Assembly: GCA_945952425.1 (NCBI GenBank)
Contig: CAMFIX010000151.1
Span: 1-7,082 of the forward strand
DNA length: 7,082 bases
Reading direction: 5' to 3'
Origin: an uncultured Pseudorhodobacter sp.
GTDB taxonomy: Bacteria > Pseudomonadota > Alphaproteobacteria > Rhodobacterales > Rhodobacteraceae
Positions within the stretch are counted from its first letter, which is position 1; the number at the start of each line of letters is the position of its first letter. Positions 1 through 5,734 of this stretch are shown here, one piece after another. The notes beneath the pieces were generated by a model. It had not been told where the DNA came from. It ran no database searches and was given only the letters and a program-made list of their open reading frames with translations. A program made the translations under genes and the position numbers.

Positions 1-212
1 GGCATTCGCATTAGCAGCTTAACCTGTGCAGATTCAGCTGGGTCATTACACTCTTGCGGCGGTTCTCCGCCATGGCCAAAATAGTCCAGCGCCTTGCCGG
101 CAGCAGTTGGCCCGCCGTAGCAATAAAGACTCCCTGGGGCATCAACACCCGAAGTCCATGTCGGGCTATAATCAAGCGATGCGCCACCAAAACCGCGTTC
201 AGTTCCGCCCAT
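1..212 (-). CDS. Unidentified protein, N-terminal 70 residues, runs off the left edge
   Basis: This is an open frame on the minus strand, read from an ATG at 212-210 to the window edge without a stop. The start is supported by a TAGGAG Shine-Dalgarno at 224-219, six bases upstream; an in-frame ATG at 218-216 lies too close to it. The visible 70 residues begin MGGTERGFGG and are rich in Gly, Pro, Tyr and Asp, with single cysteines at 31 and 55. No signal peptide or transmembrane segment is visible. The frame overlaps the end of the upstream minus-strand gene by 14 nt, which suggests translational coupling in a two-gene operon. GC is about 56% over 1-180, lower than the tol genes. I do not recognise a family. 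That the frame is coding rests on the ribosome binding site, the lack of stops and the overlap; any function is unknown. Confidence 0.55.
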   Translation of the reverse strand, partial: MGGTERGFGGASLDYSPTWTSGVDAPGSLYCYGGPTAAGKALDYFGHGGEPPQECNDPAESAQVKLLMRM

Positions 213-591
213 CGCCATCTCCTATTATGTATTTCAAAATCCTAATAAACGCGTTTCCTGCGCCTGCGCGCCCCGCGAATAGCCACACATCGACACATCT
301 CGCATACAACGGAAGAAACAGCGATAGCAGAGTAACTTCAAGAAAAACTATCGCAACTTCGAAGTGAGAACTGACGCCCCCTATCAAGAAACAAAACGCT
401 AAAGTTATCGGGATCAACAATGCGCCCGAAACCAGCCATATGATTGTCAGATAGAGCGCGCCCACCAAGGGAGAGCCATCAATAGTAGACAGCACTCCTC
501 GAGCAAGATTCCTTGAACGACACCCCAGATCAAATCTCAATTTACCCCCGAAATCCACCTGACACAAGCAATCTGAACGATCACTCGACAA
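199..591 (-). CDS. Small hypothetical membrane protein
   Basis: This minus-strand frame is up to 130 residues long. Its C-terminal two thirds is strongly hydrophobic, with about two to three probable membrane segments (roughly residues 42-72 and 78-105 of the longest version), followed by a basic and glycine-rich tail ending GDGDGRN. No ATG start is present. The possible starts are TTG at 591, GTG at 558, TTG at 540 and GTG at 495, and none has a well-spaced Shine-Dalgarno, so the start is unresolved; the last gives 98 residues. Codon use is much less GC-biased than in the tol genes. Its stop overlaps the ribosome-bound start region of the next minus-strand gene, which supports its being real and co-transcribed. 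It could also be an N-terminally decayed gene. No family was recognised. Confidence 0.45.
   Translation of the reverse strand: MSSDRSDCLCQVDFGGKLRFDLGCRSRNLARGVLSTIDGSPLVGALYLTIIWLVSGALLIPITLAFCFLIGGVSSHFEVAIVFLEVTLLSLFLPLYARCVDVWLFAGRAGAGNAFIRILKYIIGDGDGRN
219..224 (-). promoter_or_regulatory. Ribosome binding site for the left-edge minus-strand gene
   Basis: On the minus strand the sequence TAGGAG lies six bases before the ATG at 212-210. It decides the start of the partial gene and lies inside the end of the preceding gene, as expected for coupled translation. Confidence 0.5.
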
Positions 592-607
592 TTCAACGTT
601 CTAGGAG

Positions 608-635
608 GCCCCATTGCCGCAATGGGGCGTTTTAA
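608..635 (+). terminator. Rho-independent terminator-like hairpin
   Basis: A perfect 9-bp stem, GCCCCATTG at 608-616 paired with CAATGGGGC at 620-628, closes a 3-base loop and is followed by GTTTTAA. The T run lies on the plus strand, so it would stop plus-strand transcription. No plus-strand gene is visible before it in the window. It may insulate the tol operon from read-through arriving from the left, or be left over from a displaced neighbour. Confidence 0.55.
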
Positions 636-665
636 GCTTCTCGATGGGTCAACAAGCCAATTGCA

Positions 666-683
666 CTTCACGCATTTGTGAAG
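666..683. repeat. Short perfect inverted repeat upstream of tolQ
   Basis: CTTCAC at 666-671 and GTGAAG at 678-683 form a perfect 6-bp dyad around a 6-base centre. It lies in the divergent intergenic region about 140 bp before tolQ and could be a regulator-binding site. Its short length means chance is also possible. Confidence 0.2.
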
Positions 684-742
684 CCACGCCCGCCACATGT
701 CAACCCCTCCCCGGCACCCTTCCGCCCACCCCATCTCCCCTG

Positions 743-772
743 TTGGCTTTCCTCCTTGAATCCGTGTAAGAT
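743..772 (+). promoter_or_regulatory. Candidate tolQ operon promoter
   Basis: TTGGCT at 743-748 and TAAGAT at 767-772 are separated by 18 bases. Each matches the sigma-70-type consensus at four of six positions. The position, about 48 bases before the tolQ ATG, suits the main promoter of the tol operon. This is a consensus match by eye only. Confidence 0.3.
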
Positions 773-819
773 GCCTGCAAACAGGGGCAAAAGACCCCGA
801 TAACGCACGAGCAGGCCCC

Positions 820-1569
820 ATGTTTCAGACCTTCCTTGCCCTCGCGCAGGATGCGACCTCCGTTGCCACGACGGTTGCCGCCGCTGCCCCCACGCCGGCC
901 GACGCGCCCGATTTCTCGCTTGTCGCGCTCTTCCTGCGCGCGACCTTCACCGTCAAGCTGGTGATGACCGGGCTGATGCTGATGTCCTTCTGGTCCTGGT
1001 CGATCATCATCCAGAAGGCGATCCTGTTCCGGGCGGCGCGCAAAGAGGCCGCGATCTTCGACCGCGCCTTCTGGTCGGGCGAGCCGCTGGACGAGCTTTA
1101 TGAGACCATCGGGCCGACGCCCGAAGGCGCCTCGGAGAAGATCTTCGCCTCGGGCATGCTGGAGTGGCGCCGCAGTCATCGCCAGGACGGCGGCCTGATC
1201 GCGGGCGCCCAGGCGCGCATCGACCGCGCCATGGATGTCGCCATCAACCGCGAGGCGGAGCGGCTGAACTCCGGGCTGTCCTTCCTCGCGACCTGCGGCT
1301 CGACCGCGCCCTTCATCGGGCTGTTTGGGACGATCTGGGGGATCAAGCACTCGTTCGAGCAGATCGCCATTTCGCAGAACACCAACCTCGCCGTCGTGGC
1401 GCCGGGCATCGCCGAGGCGCTGTTGGCCACCGGCATCGGCCTGATCGCGGCCATCCCCGCGGTCGTGGCCTATAACAAGCTGAACGCGGACAGCGAGCGC
1501 ATCCTCGGCGGCTACGAGGCCTTTGCCGACGAATTCGCCACCATCCTCTCGCGCCAGCTGGACGCCTGA
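820..1569 (+). CDS. tolQ: Tol-Pal system proton-channel protein TolQ
   Basis: TolQ is the inner-membrane subunit that, with TolR, forms the proton-driven motor energising TolA; it belongs to the MotA/TolQ/ExbB family. The protein is 249 residues, close to family size. An Ala/Thr-rich N-terminal extension of about 35 residues precedes membrane segment 1 (about 43-65). A cytoplasmic loop follows, then segment 2 (about 152-175) with the family signature GSTAPFIGLFGTIWGI at 160-175, and segment 3 (about 190-217) with PGIAEALLATGIGLIAA from 195. The ATG at 820 is the only plausible start given the N-terminal pattern; upstream GAGCAGG is only a weak Shine-Dalgarno. It is the first gene of the operon and ends one base before tolR. 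The thioesterase gene ybgC, often found just upstream in proteobacteria, is absent from the visible DNA. Confidence 0.96.
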   Translation: MFQTFLALAQDATSVATTVAAAAPTPADAPDFSLVALFLRATFTVKLVMTGLMLMSFWSWSIIIQKAILFRAARKEAAIFDRAFWSGEPLDELYETIGPTPEGASEKIFASGMLEWRRSHRQDGGLIAGAQARIDRAMDVAINREAERLNSGLSFLATCGSTAPFIGLFGTIWGIKHSFEQIAISQNTNLAVVAPGIAEALLATGIGLIAAIPAVVAYNKLNADSERILGGYEAFADEFATILSRQLDA

Positions 1570-1570
1570 C

Positions 1571-2059
1571 ATGGGGGCCGGGGTCGTCAAGAAATCGGGC
1601 GGCGGCGGGCGGCGCAGGCGGCGCGGCCAATCCGCCGCCATGTCTGAAATCAACGTCACGCCCTTCGTCGACGTGATGTTGGTGCTGCTCATCATCTTCA
1701 TGGTGGCAGCGCCGCTTCTGACCGTGGGGGTGCCGGTCAAGCTGCCGGAAACCGCGGCCAATGCGCTGCCGACCGAACAGGAAGAGCCGCTGACCATCAC
1801 GCTGACCGCCGATGGGCTGATCCTCTTGAACTCGACCGAGATGGCCGAGGCCGACCTGATCCCCAAGCTTTCCGCCGTGGCGGCCGAGCGGACCAGCAAG
1901 AAGGTCTTCGTGCGCGCCGATGGGTCGGTGCCTTATGCGATGGTGGCGCAGCTGATGGGCGCGCTGAACGCCGGCGGCTTCAACGACATCGGCCTGGTGA
2001 CCGACCCGGGCGGCCCCTCGATGGGGGCGAAAGCGGGCGCGAACGACCAGGCGCCGTAA
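1571..2059 (+). CDS. tolR: Tol-Pal system motor protein TolR
   Basis: TolR is the ExbD/TolR-family partner of TolQ, a single-pass inner-membrane protein whose membrane aspartate takes part in proton flow and whose periplasmic domain dimerises near peptidoglycan. The protein is 162 residues. A strongly basic, Gly-rich cytoplasmic N-terminus (residues 7-20) leads to the motif SEINVTPFVDVMLVLLIIF, with the key Asp at residue 34 inside the membrane segment (about 32-52). A compact periplasmic domain follows (about 53-145). The C-terminal tail (146-162) is Gly/Ala-rich and probably disordered. The ATG at 1571, one base after the tolQ stop, is preferred over an in-frame ATG at 1523 inside tolQ because it gives the usual short basic N-terminus. 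Translation is probably coupled to tolQ. Confidence 0.95.
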   Translation: MGAGVVKKSGGGGRRRRRGQSAAMSEINVTPFVDVMLVLLIIFMVAAPLLTVGVPVKLPETAANALPTEQEEPLTITLTADGLILLNSTEMAEADLIPKLSAVAAERTSKKVFVRADGSVPYAMVAQLMGALNAGGFNDIGLVTDPGGPSMGAKAGANDQAP

Positions 2060-2060
2060 G

Positions 2061-3335
2061 ATGATGAACCGCGGCACCCTCATCTCGGGCATCGGGCACC
2101 TCAGCCTGATCCTCTGGGCTTTGCTCGGGGGGCTGTTCCATTGGAACGAAGAGCCGCCGGTGGTGCAGACGACGACGGTCTCGCTGATCACCACCCAGGA
2201 CTTCGAGGCGATGCAGGCGGCGGCGCCCAAGGCCGACCAGCCGGCCGAGACGCCGGTGGCGCAGCCCAAGGCGGCGGAAACGCCCACGGAGAAGCCCGCC
2301 GAGAAGCCGACGGAGAAGCCGTCCGAGAAGCCCGCCGAGACGCCCAAGGTCGAGCCGAAACCGACCCCGAAGCCCGAAGTGAAACCGACCTCGGCGCCCC
2401 AACCAAAGCCGCAGCCAAAACCCGCGACGCCTACGCCCGCGCCTCAGCCCGTAACGCCCCCGGCGCCCGAGCCCGTCACGCCGCCGAGCGATGCTCCGCC
2501 GGCCGACCTGCCGCAGCCGGTCGAGGTGCCCCTGTCCTCCAAGCGTCCGAAGCCGCGACCCGCCGACCGGATCGCCGCCGATCCGACGCCCAAGACCGAC
2601 ACGCCCGCGACCGCCGAGACGCCGACGCCCGCCACGGCCGACACAACCGCGCCGACCCCGCCGCAAAAGCCCGCCGAGGCCAAGGCCCCGCCCGAGACGG
2701 TGACCAATGTCACCCCCGAGGCCGACCCGACCAAGGACAACGCGCCGACGCTGGCGCCCACCTCCGCGCCGCGCCCGCCGTCGCGGCCGAAAGACCTGGG
2801 CAAACCGCAGACGACGCAGACCGCGAGCTCGGACAATGCCAGCGCCACGGCGACGCAAAGCGCCCAGGACACCGCTGCGGCGACCGATCAGAACACCGAC
2901 CAGGCGGCCATCGACGCGGCGCTTGCGGCGGCGACCACCGACAGCAATGCCAGCGACGCGCCCACCAAATCCGCCTCGACCCAAGGAGACGGCGGCACGG
3001 GGGCCAAGACCTCCGGCCCGCCGCTGTCCTCCGGCGAGATCAACGATCTGCACCATGCCATCGAGCAGTTCTGGAACATCGGCTCGCTGTCGACCGAGGC
3101 GCTTGGCGTCACCGTCACGATGCGCGTGAAGCTCAGCCAGGACCAGAAGGTGCTCTCCATCGAGATGGTCGAGTTCACCGGCGGATCGGAGGCCGCGGCC
3201 AAACAGGCCTTCGAGGCCGCCAGGCGCGCGATCTATCGCGGGGCCTCCAACGGGCTCGGCCTGCCGCCGGAGAAATACGACACCTGGAAGTCGATGCTCT
3301 TCACCTTCGACCCGTCGAAAGGGGCGCTGCGGTGA
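2061..3335 (+). CDS. tolA: Tol-Pal system periplasm-spanning protein TolA
   Basis: TolA connects the TolQR motor to TolB and Pal at the outer membrane. The protein is 424 residues. One membrane segment near the N-terminus (about 7-26) is followed by a very long linker (about 50-325) that is rich in Pro, Ala, Thr, Lys and Glu, including an EKP repeat at 76-95 and a basic SSKRPKPRPADRIA stretch at 159-172. The C-terminal TolA-III/TonB-C-like domain (about 325-424) contains FWNIGSLS at 337-344 and ends MLFTFDPSKGALR. The linker differs from the Lys/Ala/Glu helical domain II of E. coli TolA and looks extended or disordered. The gene starts one base after tolR with two consecutive ATGs (2061 and 2064), and its stop overlaps the GTG of the next gene. 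Confidence 0.93.
   Translation: MMNRGTLISGIGHLSLILWALLGGLFHWNEEPPVVQTTTVSLITTQDFEAMQAAAPKADQPAETPVAQPKAAETPTEKPAEKPTEKPSEKPAETPKVEPKPTPKPEVKPTSAPQPKPQPKPATPTPAPQPVTPPAPEPVTPPSDAPPADLPQPVEVPLSSKRPKPRPADRIAADPTPKTDTPATAETPTPATADTTAPTPPQKPAEAKAPPETVTNVTPEADPTKDNAPTLAPTSAPRPPSRPKDLGKPQTTQTASSDNASATATQSAQDTAAATDQNTDQAAIDAALAAATTDSNASDAPTKSASTQGDGGTGAKTSGPPLSSGEINDLHHAIEQFWNIGSLSTEALGVTVTMRVKLSQDQKVLSIEMVEFTGGSEAAAKQAFEAARRAIYRGASNGLGLPPEKYDTWKSMLFTFDPSKGALR
2286..2345 (+). repeat. Tandem 12-bp repeats coding (T/A/S)EKP in the TolA linker
   Basis: Five consecutive 12-bp units of the type NCCGAGAAGCCN encode TEKP, AEKP, TEKP, SEKP and AETP at TolA residues 76-95. The unit is in frame, so copy-number change would lengthen or shorten the TolA linker without disrupting the frame. 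Confidence 0.6.
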
Positions 3336-3763
3336 GGGGGCTTGCGATCTTTGCCCGTGTCTTGGCCCTTGCCGTTCCGGCGAGGGCCGAAGCCGTCGCA
3401 AGGATGGCCCCCCCAGCGGTCCCACCGCCGCCGGTCGTGGCGCGGTTCCTGCCCGAAGGGCCGGCATGGGCCGCGGAGCTGCGCCAGAACATCGTCTCGA
3501 CGTGGAACGTCGGCAGCCTCTCCACCACGGCGGCCGAGACCACCGTCACGCTCGCGGTCGAACTGTCGCCGGAGGGCCATATCCTCTCCACGCGGCTTGT
3601 CCAGACCAGCACCGCGAACGAGACCGCGACGAAACAGGCCTACGAGGCCGCCAAGCGCGCGCTCCATCGCGGCCTGATGCGCTCCCACCTGCCCGCCGCC
3701 GAATATGCGGCCTGGCATCAGCTTCTTCTTACCTTCGATCCCGTCACCGGAGTCCTGCGGTGA
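3332..3763 (+). CDS. Exported stand-alone TolA C-terminal domain protein (TolA paralogue)
   Basis: This 143-residue protein has a probable export signal (residues 1-20, ending PARAE) with one Arg inside the hydrophobic stretch. A short proline-rich segment follows (27-36), then a TolA-III/TonB-C-like domain (about 47-143). The domain shares with the preceding TolA the patterns W-N-(I/V)-GSLST, KQA-(F/Y)-EAA and LTFDP/FTFDP near the C-terminus. By hand, 42 of 90 aligned positions are identical with one gap, so it looks like a tandem paralogue of TolA's end. The start is GTG at 3332, which overlaps the tolA stop as GTGA and suggests coupled translation. Base composition matches its neighbours, which favours local duplication over transfer. 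It lacks the TolA long linker and cannot span the periplasm like TolA. A role as a soluble or shortly tethered partner or competitor for TolB or Pal is inference; a short membrane anchor instead of a cleaved signal is also possible. Confidence 0.82.
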   Translation: MRGLAIFARVLALAVPARAEAVARMAPPAVPPPPVVARFLPEGPAWAAELRQNIVSTWNVGSLSTTAAETTVTLAVELSPEGHILSTRLVQTSTANETATKQAYEAAKRALHRGLMRSHLPAAEYAAWHQLLLTFDPVTGVLR

Positions 3764-3782
3764 CCCATCCTTTCCACCATAC

Positions 3783-3786
3783 GAGG
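3783..3786 (+). promoter_or_regulatory. Ribosome binding site for tolB
   Basis: GAGG lies five bases before the ATG at 3792, in the 28-base gap after the TolA paralogue gene. It supports 3792 as the tolB start, which also gives a clean signal peptide. Confidence 0.5.
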
Positions 3787-3791
3787 ACCGC

Positions 3792-5096
3792 ATGAAACAC
3801 CCCTTCCTCGCCGCCCTCATGGTGGCCTTCGCGACGCTCGCCTCTCCCGTCCTGGCCGAAGAGCCGCATATCGTCTTCGACAACCCGGTGATCGAGCCGA
3901 TGCCCTTCGCCTTGCCGGTCTTTTCCGGCGGGGGCGATGCGGCGGCCAATATCACCCAGGTCATCTCGGCCGACCTGACCGGGACCGGGCTCTTCCGCGA
4001 GATCCCCTCCAGCGCTTACATCTCGGGCGTCAGCTCTTTCGACGCCCCCATCGCCTACAAGGACTGGCAGGCGATCAATGCGCAGGTGCTGATTACCGGC
4101 AATGTCCAGGCTTCGGGCGGCAAGATCGTCGTGAAGTTCCGGCTTTACGACGTGTTCACCGGCCAGCCGATGGGCGACGGGCTGCAGTTTGCGGGATCGG
4201 ACAAAAGCTGGCGGCGGATGGCGCACAAGGTCGCCGATGCGGTCTATTCCCGCATCACCGGCGAGGGCCCCTATTTCGACAGCCGGGTGCTCTTCGTCTC
4301 CGAGACCGGCTCGAAGGACGCGCGGCAAAAGCGGCTGGGCGTGATGGATTACGACGGCGCGAATGTGCAATACCTGACCGACAGCAAGTCCATCGTGCTG
4401 TCGCCGCGCTTTTCGCCGGATGGGTCGAAGATCCTGTTCACGTCCTATGCCACCGGCTTCCCGCGCATCTATCTGATGAACACCCGCGATCTTTCGACCC
4501 GGATGCTGGACGACCAGCCCGGCTCGATGACCTTCGCGCCGCGCTTTGCCCCCGATGGCCATACGGTGATCTTCTCCCTGGAAAAGGACGGGAATTCCGA
4601 CCTTTACACCTATGACACCAATTCCGGCGCGACGAGCCAGCTGACCAACGCCCCCTCGATCGAAACCGCGCCCTCCTATTCGCCGGACGGGAAGTATATC
4701 ACGTTCGAAAGCGACCGTTCCGGCAGCCAGCAGATTTACGTCATGCCGGCGGGCGGGGGAGAGCCCAACCGCATTTCCTCGGGCAAGGGCAAATATGCCA
4801 ACCCGGTCTGGAGCCCCCGCGGCGATTACATCGCCTTCACCAAGATCGCCGACGGGCGGTTCTATATCGGCGTGATCCGGCCCGATGGCAGCGACGAGCG
4901 GCTTCTGACCTCGTCCTTCCTGGACGAGGGCCCGACCTGGGCGCCGAACGGCCGCGTCATCATGTTCACCCGCGAAAGCGAGGGGGCGGCGGGTTCGGCC
5001 TCGCTGTATTCGGTCGATATCTCGGGGCGGAACCTGCACCAGGTGCCGACCCCCTCGGCCGCCTCTGACCCGGCCTGGTCGCCCTTGCTGCCCTGA
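3792..5096 (+). CDS. tolB: Tol-Pal system periplasmic beta-propeller protein TolB
   Basis: TolB is the periplasmic protein that binds TolA through its N-terminus and Pal through its beta-propeller. The protein is 434 residues, the usual family length. A signal peptide (1-22, ending PVLA) is followed by the N-terminal TolA-box region EEPHIVFDNPVIEP (23-36) and a mixed alpha/beta domain to about 160. A six-bladed propeller covers about 163-434, marked by repeated SPDG-type turns at 208-211 (SPDG), 253-256 (APDG), 298-301 region (SPDG), 341-344 (SPRG) and 384-387 (APNG), plus a terminal AWSP. The ATG at 3792 follows a GAGG Shine-Dalgarno and gives the clean signal peptide; an in-frame ATG at 3705 lies within the previous gene. 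The following 77 bases before pal hold a hairpin and a candidate promoter. Confidence 0.96.
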   Translation: MKHPFLAALMVAFATLASPVLAEEPHIVFDNPVIEPMPFALPVFSGGGDAAANITQVISADLTGTGLFREIPSSAYISGVSSFDAPIAYKDWQAINAQVLITGNVQASGGKIVVKFRLYDVFTGQPMGDGLQFAGSDKSWRRMAHKVADAVYSRITGEGPYFDSRVLFVSETGSKDARQKRLGVMDYDGANVQYLTDSKSIVLSPRFSPDGSKILFTSYATGFPRIYLMNTRDLSTRMLDDQPGSMTFAPRFAPDGHTVIFSLEKDGNSDLYTYDTNSGATSQLTNAPSIETAPSYSPDGKYITFESDRSGSQQIYVMPAGGGEPNRISSGKGKYANPVWSPRGDYIAFTKIADGRFYIGVIRPDGSDERLLTSSFLDEGPTWAPNGRVIMFTRESEGAAGSASLYSVDISGRNLHQVPTPSAASDPAWSPLLP

Positions 5097-5101
5097 ATTG
5101 T

Positions 5102-5125
5102 TCGCGGACGGTTAACAGTCCGCGA
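5102..5125 (+). other. Intercistronic hairpin between tolB and pal
   Basis: TCGCGGAC at 5102-5109 and GTCCGCGA at 5118-5125 form a perfect 8-bp stem with an 8-base loop. No T run follows, so it is not a simple intrinsic terminator. It lies six bases after the tolB stop and could stabilise the upstream message, mark processing, or attenuate transcription before pal. Confidence 0.55.
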
Positions 5126-5140
5126 TCCCTCTGCTATGTT
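5112..5140 (+). promoter_or_regulatory. Candidate internal promoter for pal
   Basis: TTAACA at 5112-5117 (five of six matches to TTGACA) and TATGTT at 5135-5140 (four of six to TATAAT) are separated by exactly 17 bases. Initiation would fall near 5147, leaving a leader of about 27 bases before pal. The -35 box coincides with the loop of the intercistronic hairpin. This is a consensus match by eye; a separate pal supply would fit the high abundance of Pal known in other bacteria. Confidence 0.4.
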
Positions 5141-5173
5141 GGCCCAAATCGAGCCCCAAGAACGGAAAACCCC

Positions 5174-5734
5174 ATGCGCGCCTCTGTTGCTTTGAAAGTT
5201 CTGCTGATCGTTTCGGCTCTGGCCCTCTCGGCCTGTCGCAACCCCGGAGGCGGGGATCTCGGCGCCAATGGCTATGGCGCCAATGGGGCGAACGGGGCCA
5301 ATGGGATGAACGGGATCGGGGCGAATGGCGTGACCTCGGGCGCGCTTGGCGATCCGTCGAACCCGAAATCGGTGGCCTATTTCAACCAGACCGTCGGCGA
5401 CCGCGTGTTGTTCGTCGTCGACCAGTCGACGCTGACCGACCAGGCCAAGGCCACGCTGAACGGCCAGGCGCAATGGCTGAAGTCGAACCCGGATTACGCG
5501 ATCATCGTCGAAGGCCATGCCGACGAACAGGGCACGCGGGAATACAACATCGCTTTGGGCGCCCGCCGCGCCGATGCGGTCAAGAACTACCTGATCTCGC
5601 AAGGGGTGCCGGGTTCGCGCATGCAGACCGTCTCTTACGGCAAGGAGCGTCCGGTCGCGCTGTGCTCGGATGAAAGCTGCTACAGCCAGAATCGCCGTGC
5701 GGTGACCGTGCTGTCGATGGGCTCGGGGACGTGA
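5174..5734 (+). CDS. pal: Peptidoglycan-associated outer-membrane lipoprotein Pal
   Basis: Pal is an outer-membrane lipoprotein that grips peptidoglycan non-covalently and is retrieved at the septum by TolA and TolB. The protein is 186 residues. It has a lipoprotein signal with lipobox LSAC (18-21; lipidated Cys21), then a Gly/Asn-rich tether with GANG-type repeats (30-52), then an OmpA-like domain (about 66-182). The peptidoglycan-binding core contains EGHADEQGTREYNIALGARR from residue 113, with the N-x2-L-x3-RRA-x2-V pattern from Asn125, and the family-typical VSYGKERP and SQNRRAV. Two cysteines at 164 and 169 (CSDESC) may form a local disulfide. The Shine-Dalgarno is weak (GGA seven bases before the ATG). 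The stop overlaps the cpoB start as TGATG. Confidence 0.96.
   Translation: MRASVALKVLLIVSALALSACRNPGGGDLGANGYGANGANGANGMNGIGANGVTSGALGDPSNPKSVAYFNQTVGDRVLFVVDQSTLTDQAKATLNGQAQWLKSNPDYAIIVEGHADEQGTREYNIALGARRADAVKNYLISQGVPGSRMQTVSYGKERPVALCSDESCYSQNRRAVTVLSMGSGT
5261..5329 (+). repeat. GANG-type repeat tract in the Pal tether
   Basis: Codons for residues 30-52 of Pal form an irregular tandem repeat of about 9 bases (GGN-GCN/ATG-AAY), giving Gly-Ala-Asn-Gly units with six Asn-Gly pairs. It links the lipidated cysteine to the OmpA-like domain and is probably a flexible tether. Confidence 0.65.

Noticed and set aside
26..367. 113-residue plus-strand frame at the left edge
   Set aside because: It has no Shine-Dalgarno or hydrophobic or domain pattern, and it is opposite two minus-strand frames that have better support.
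608..635. The GCCCCATTG hairpin as a terminator for a minus-strand gene
   Set aside because: On the minus strand the stem is followed by CTCCTAG with no T run, and the minus-strand genes begin rather than end here.
697..759. 20-codon plus-strand frame (MSTPPRHPSA...) before tolQ, considered as a leader peptide
   Set aside because: There is no ribosome binding site and no attenuator structure after it, and the candidate promoter lies inside it.
700..1899. 399-residue minus-strand frame opposite tolQ and tolR
   Set aside because: It is antisense to two certain genes, with no motif and no ribosome binding site.
1980..3467. 495-residue minus-strand frame opposite tolA, full of Arg/Gly/Leu
   Set aside because: It is the antisense of high-GC tolA codons; the composition is repetitive and no domain is visible.
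2141..3763. Long plus-strand frame running through most of tolA in another phase and continuing into the TolA paralogue
   Set aside because: The part over tolA is the shifted phase of a real gene and gives Arg/Gly/Ala-rich nonsense. Only the section from GTG 3332 is TolA-like. An automatic caller could wrongly extend the small gene back to 2141.
3744..5039. 431-residue minus-strand frame opposite tolB
   Set aside because: It is the antisense of a clear tolB gene in high-GC DNA, and its Arg/Gly/His-rich sequence shows no recognisable motif.
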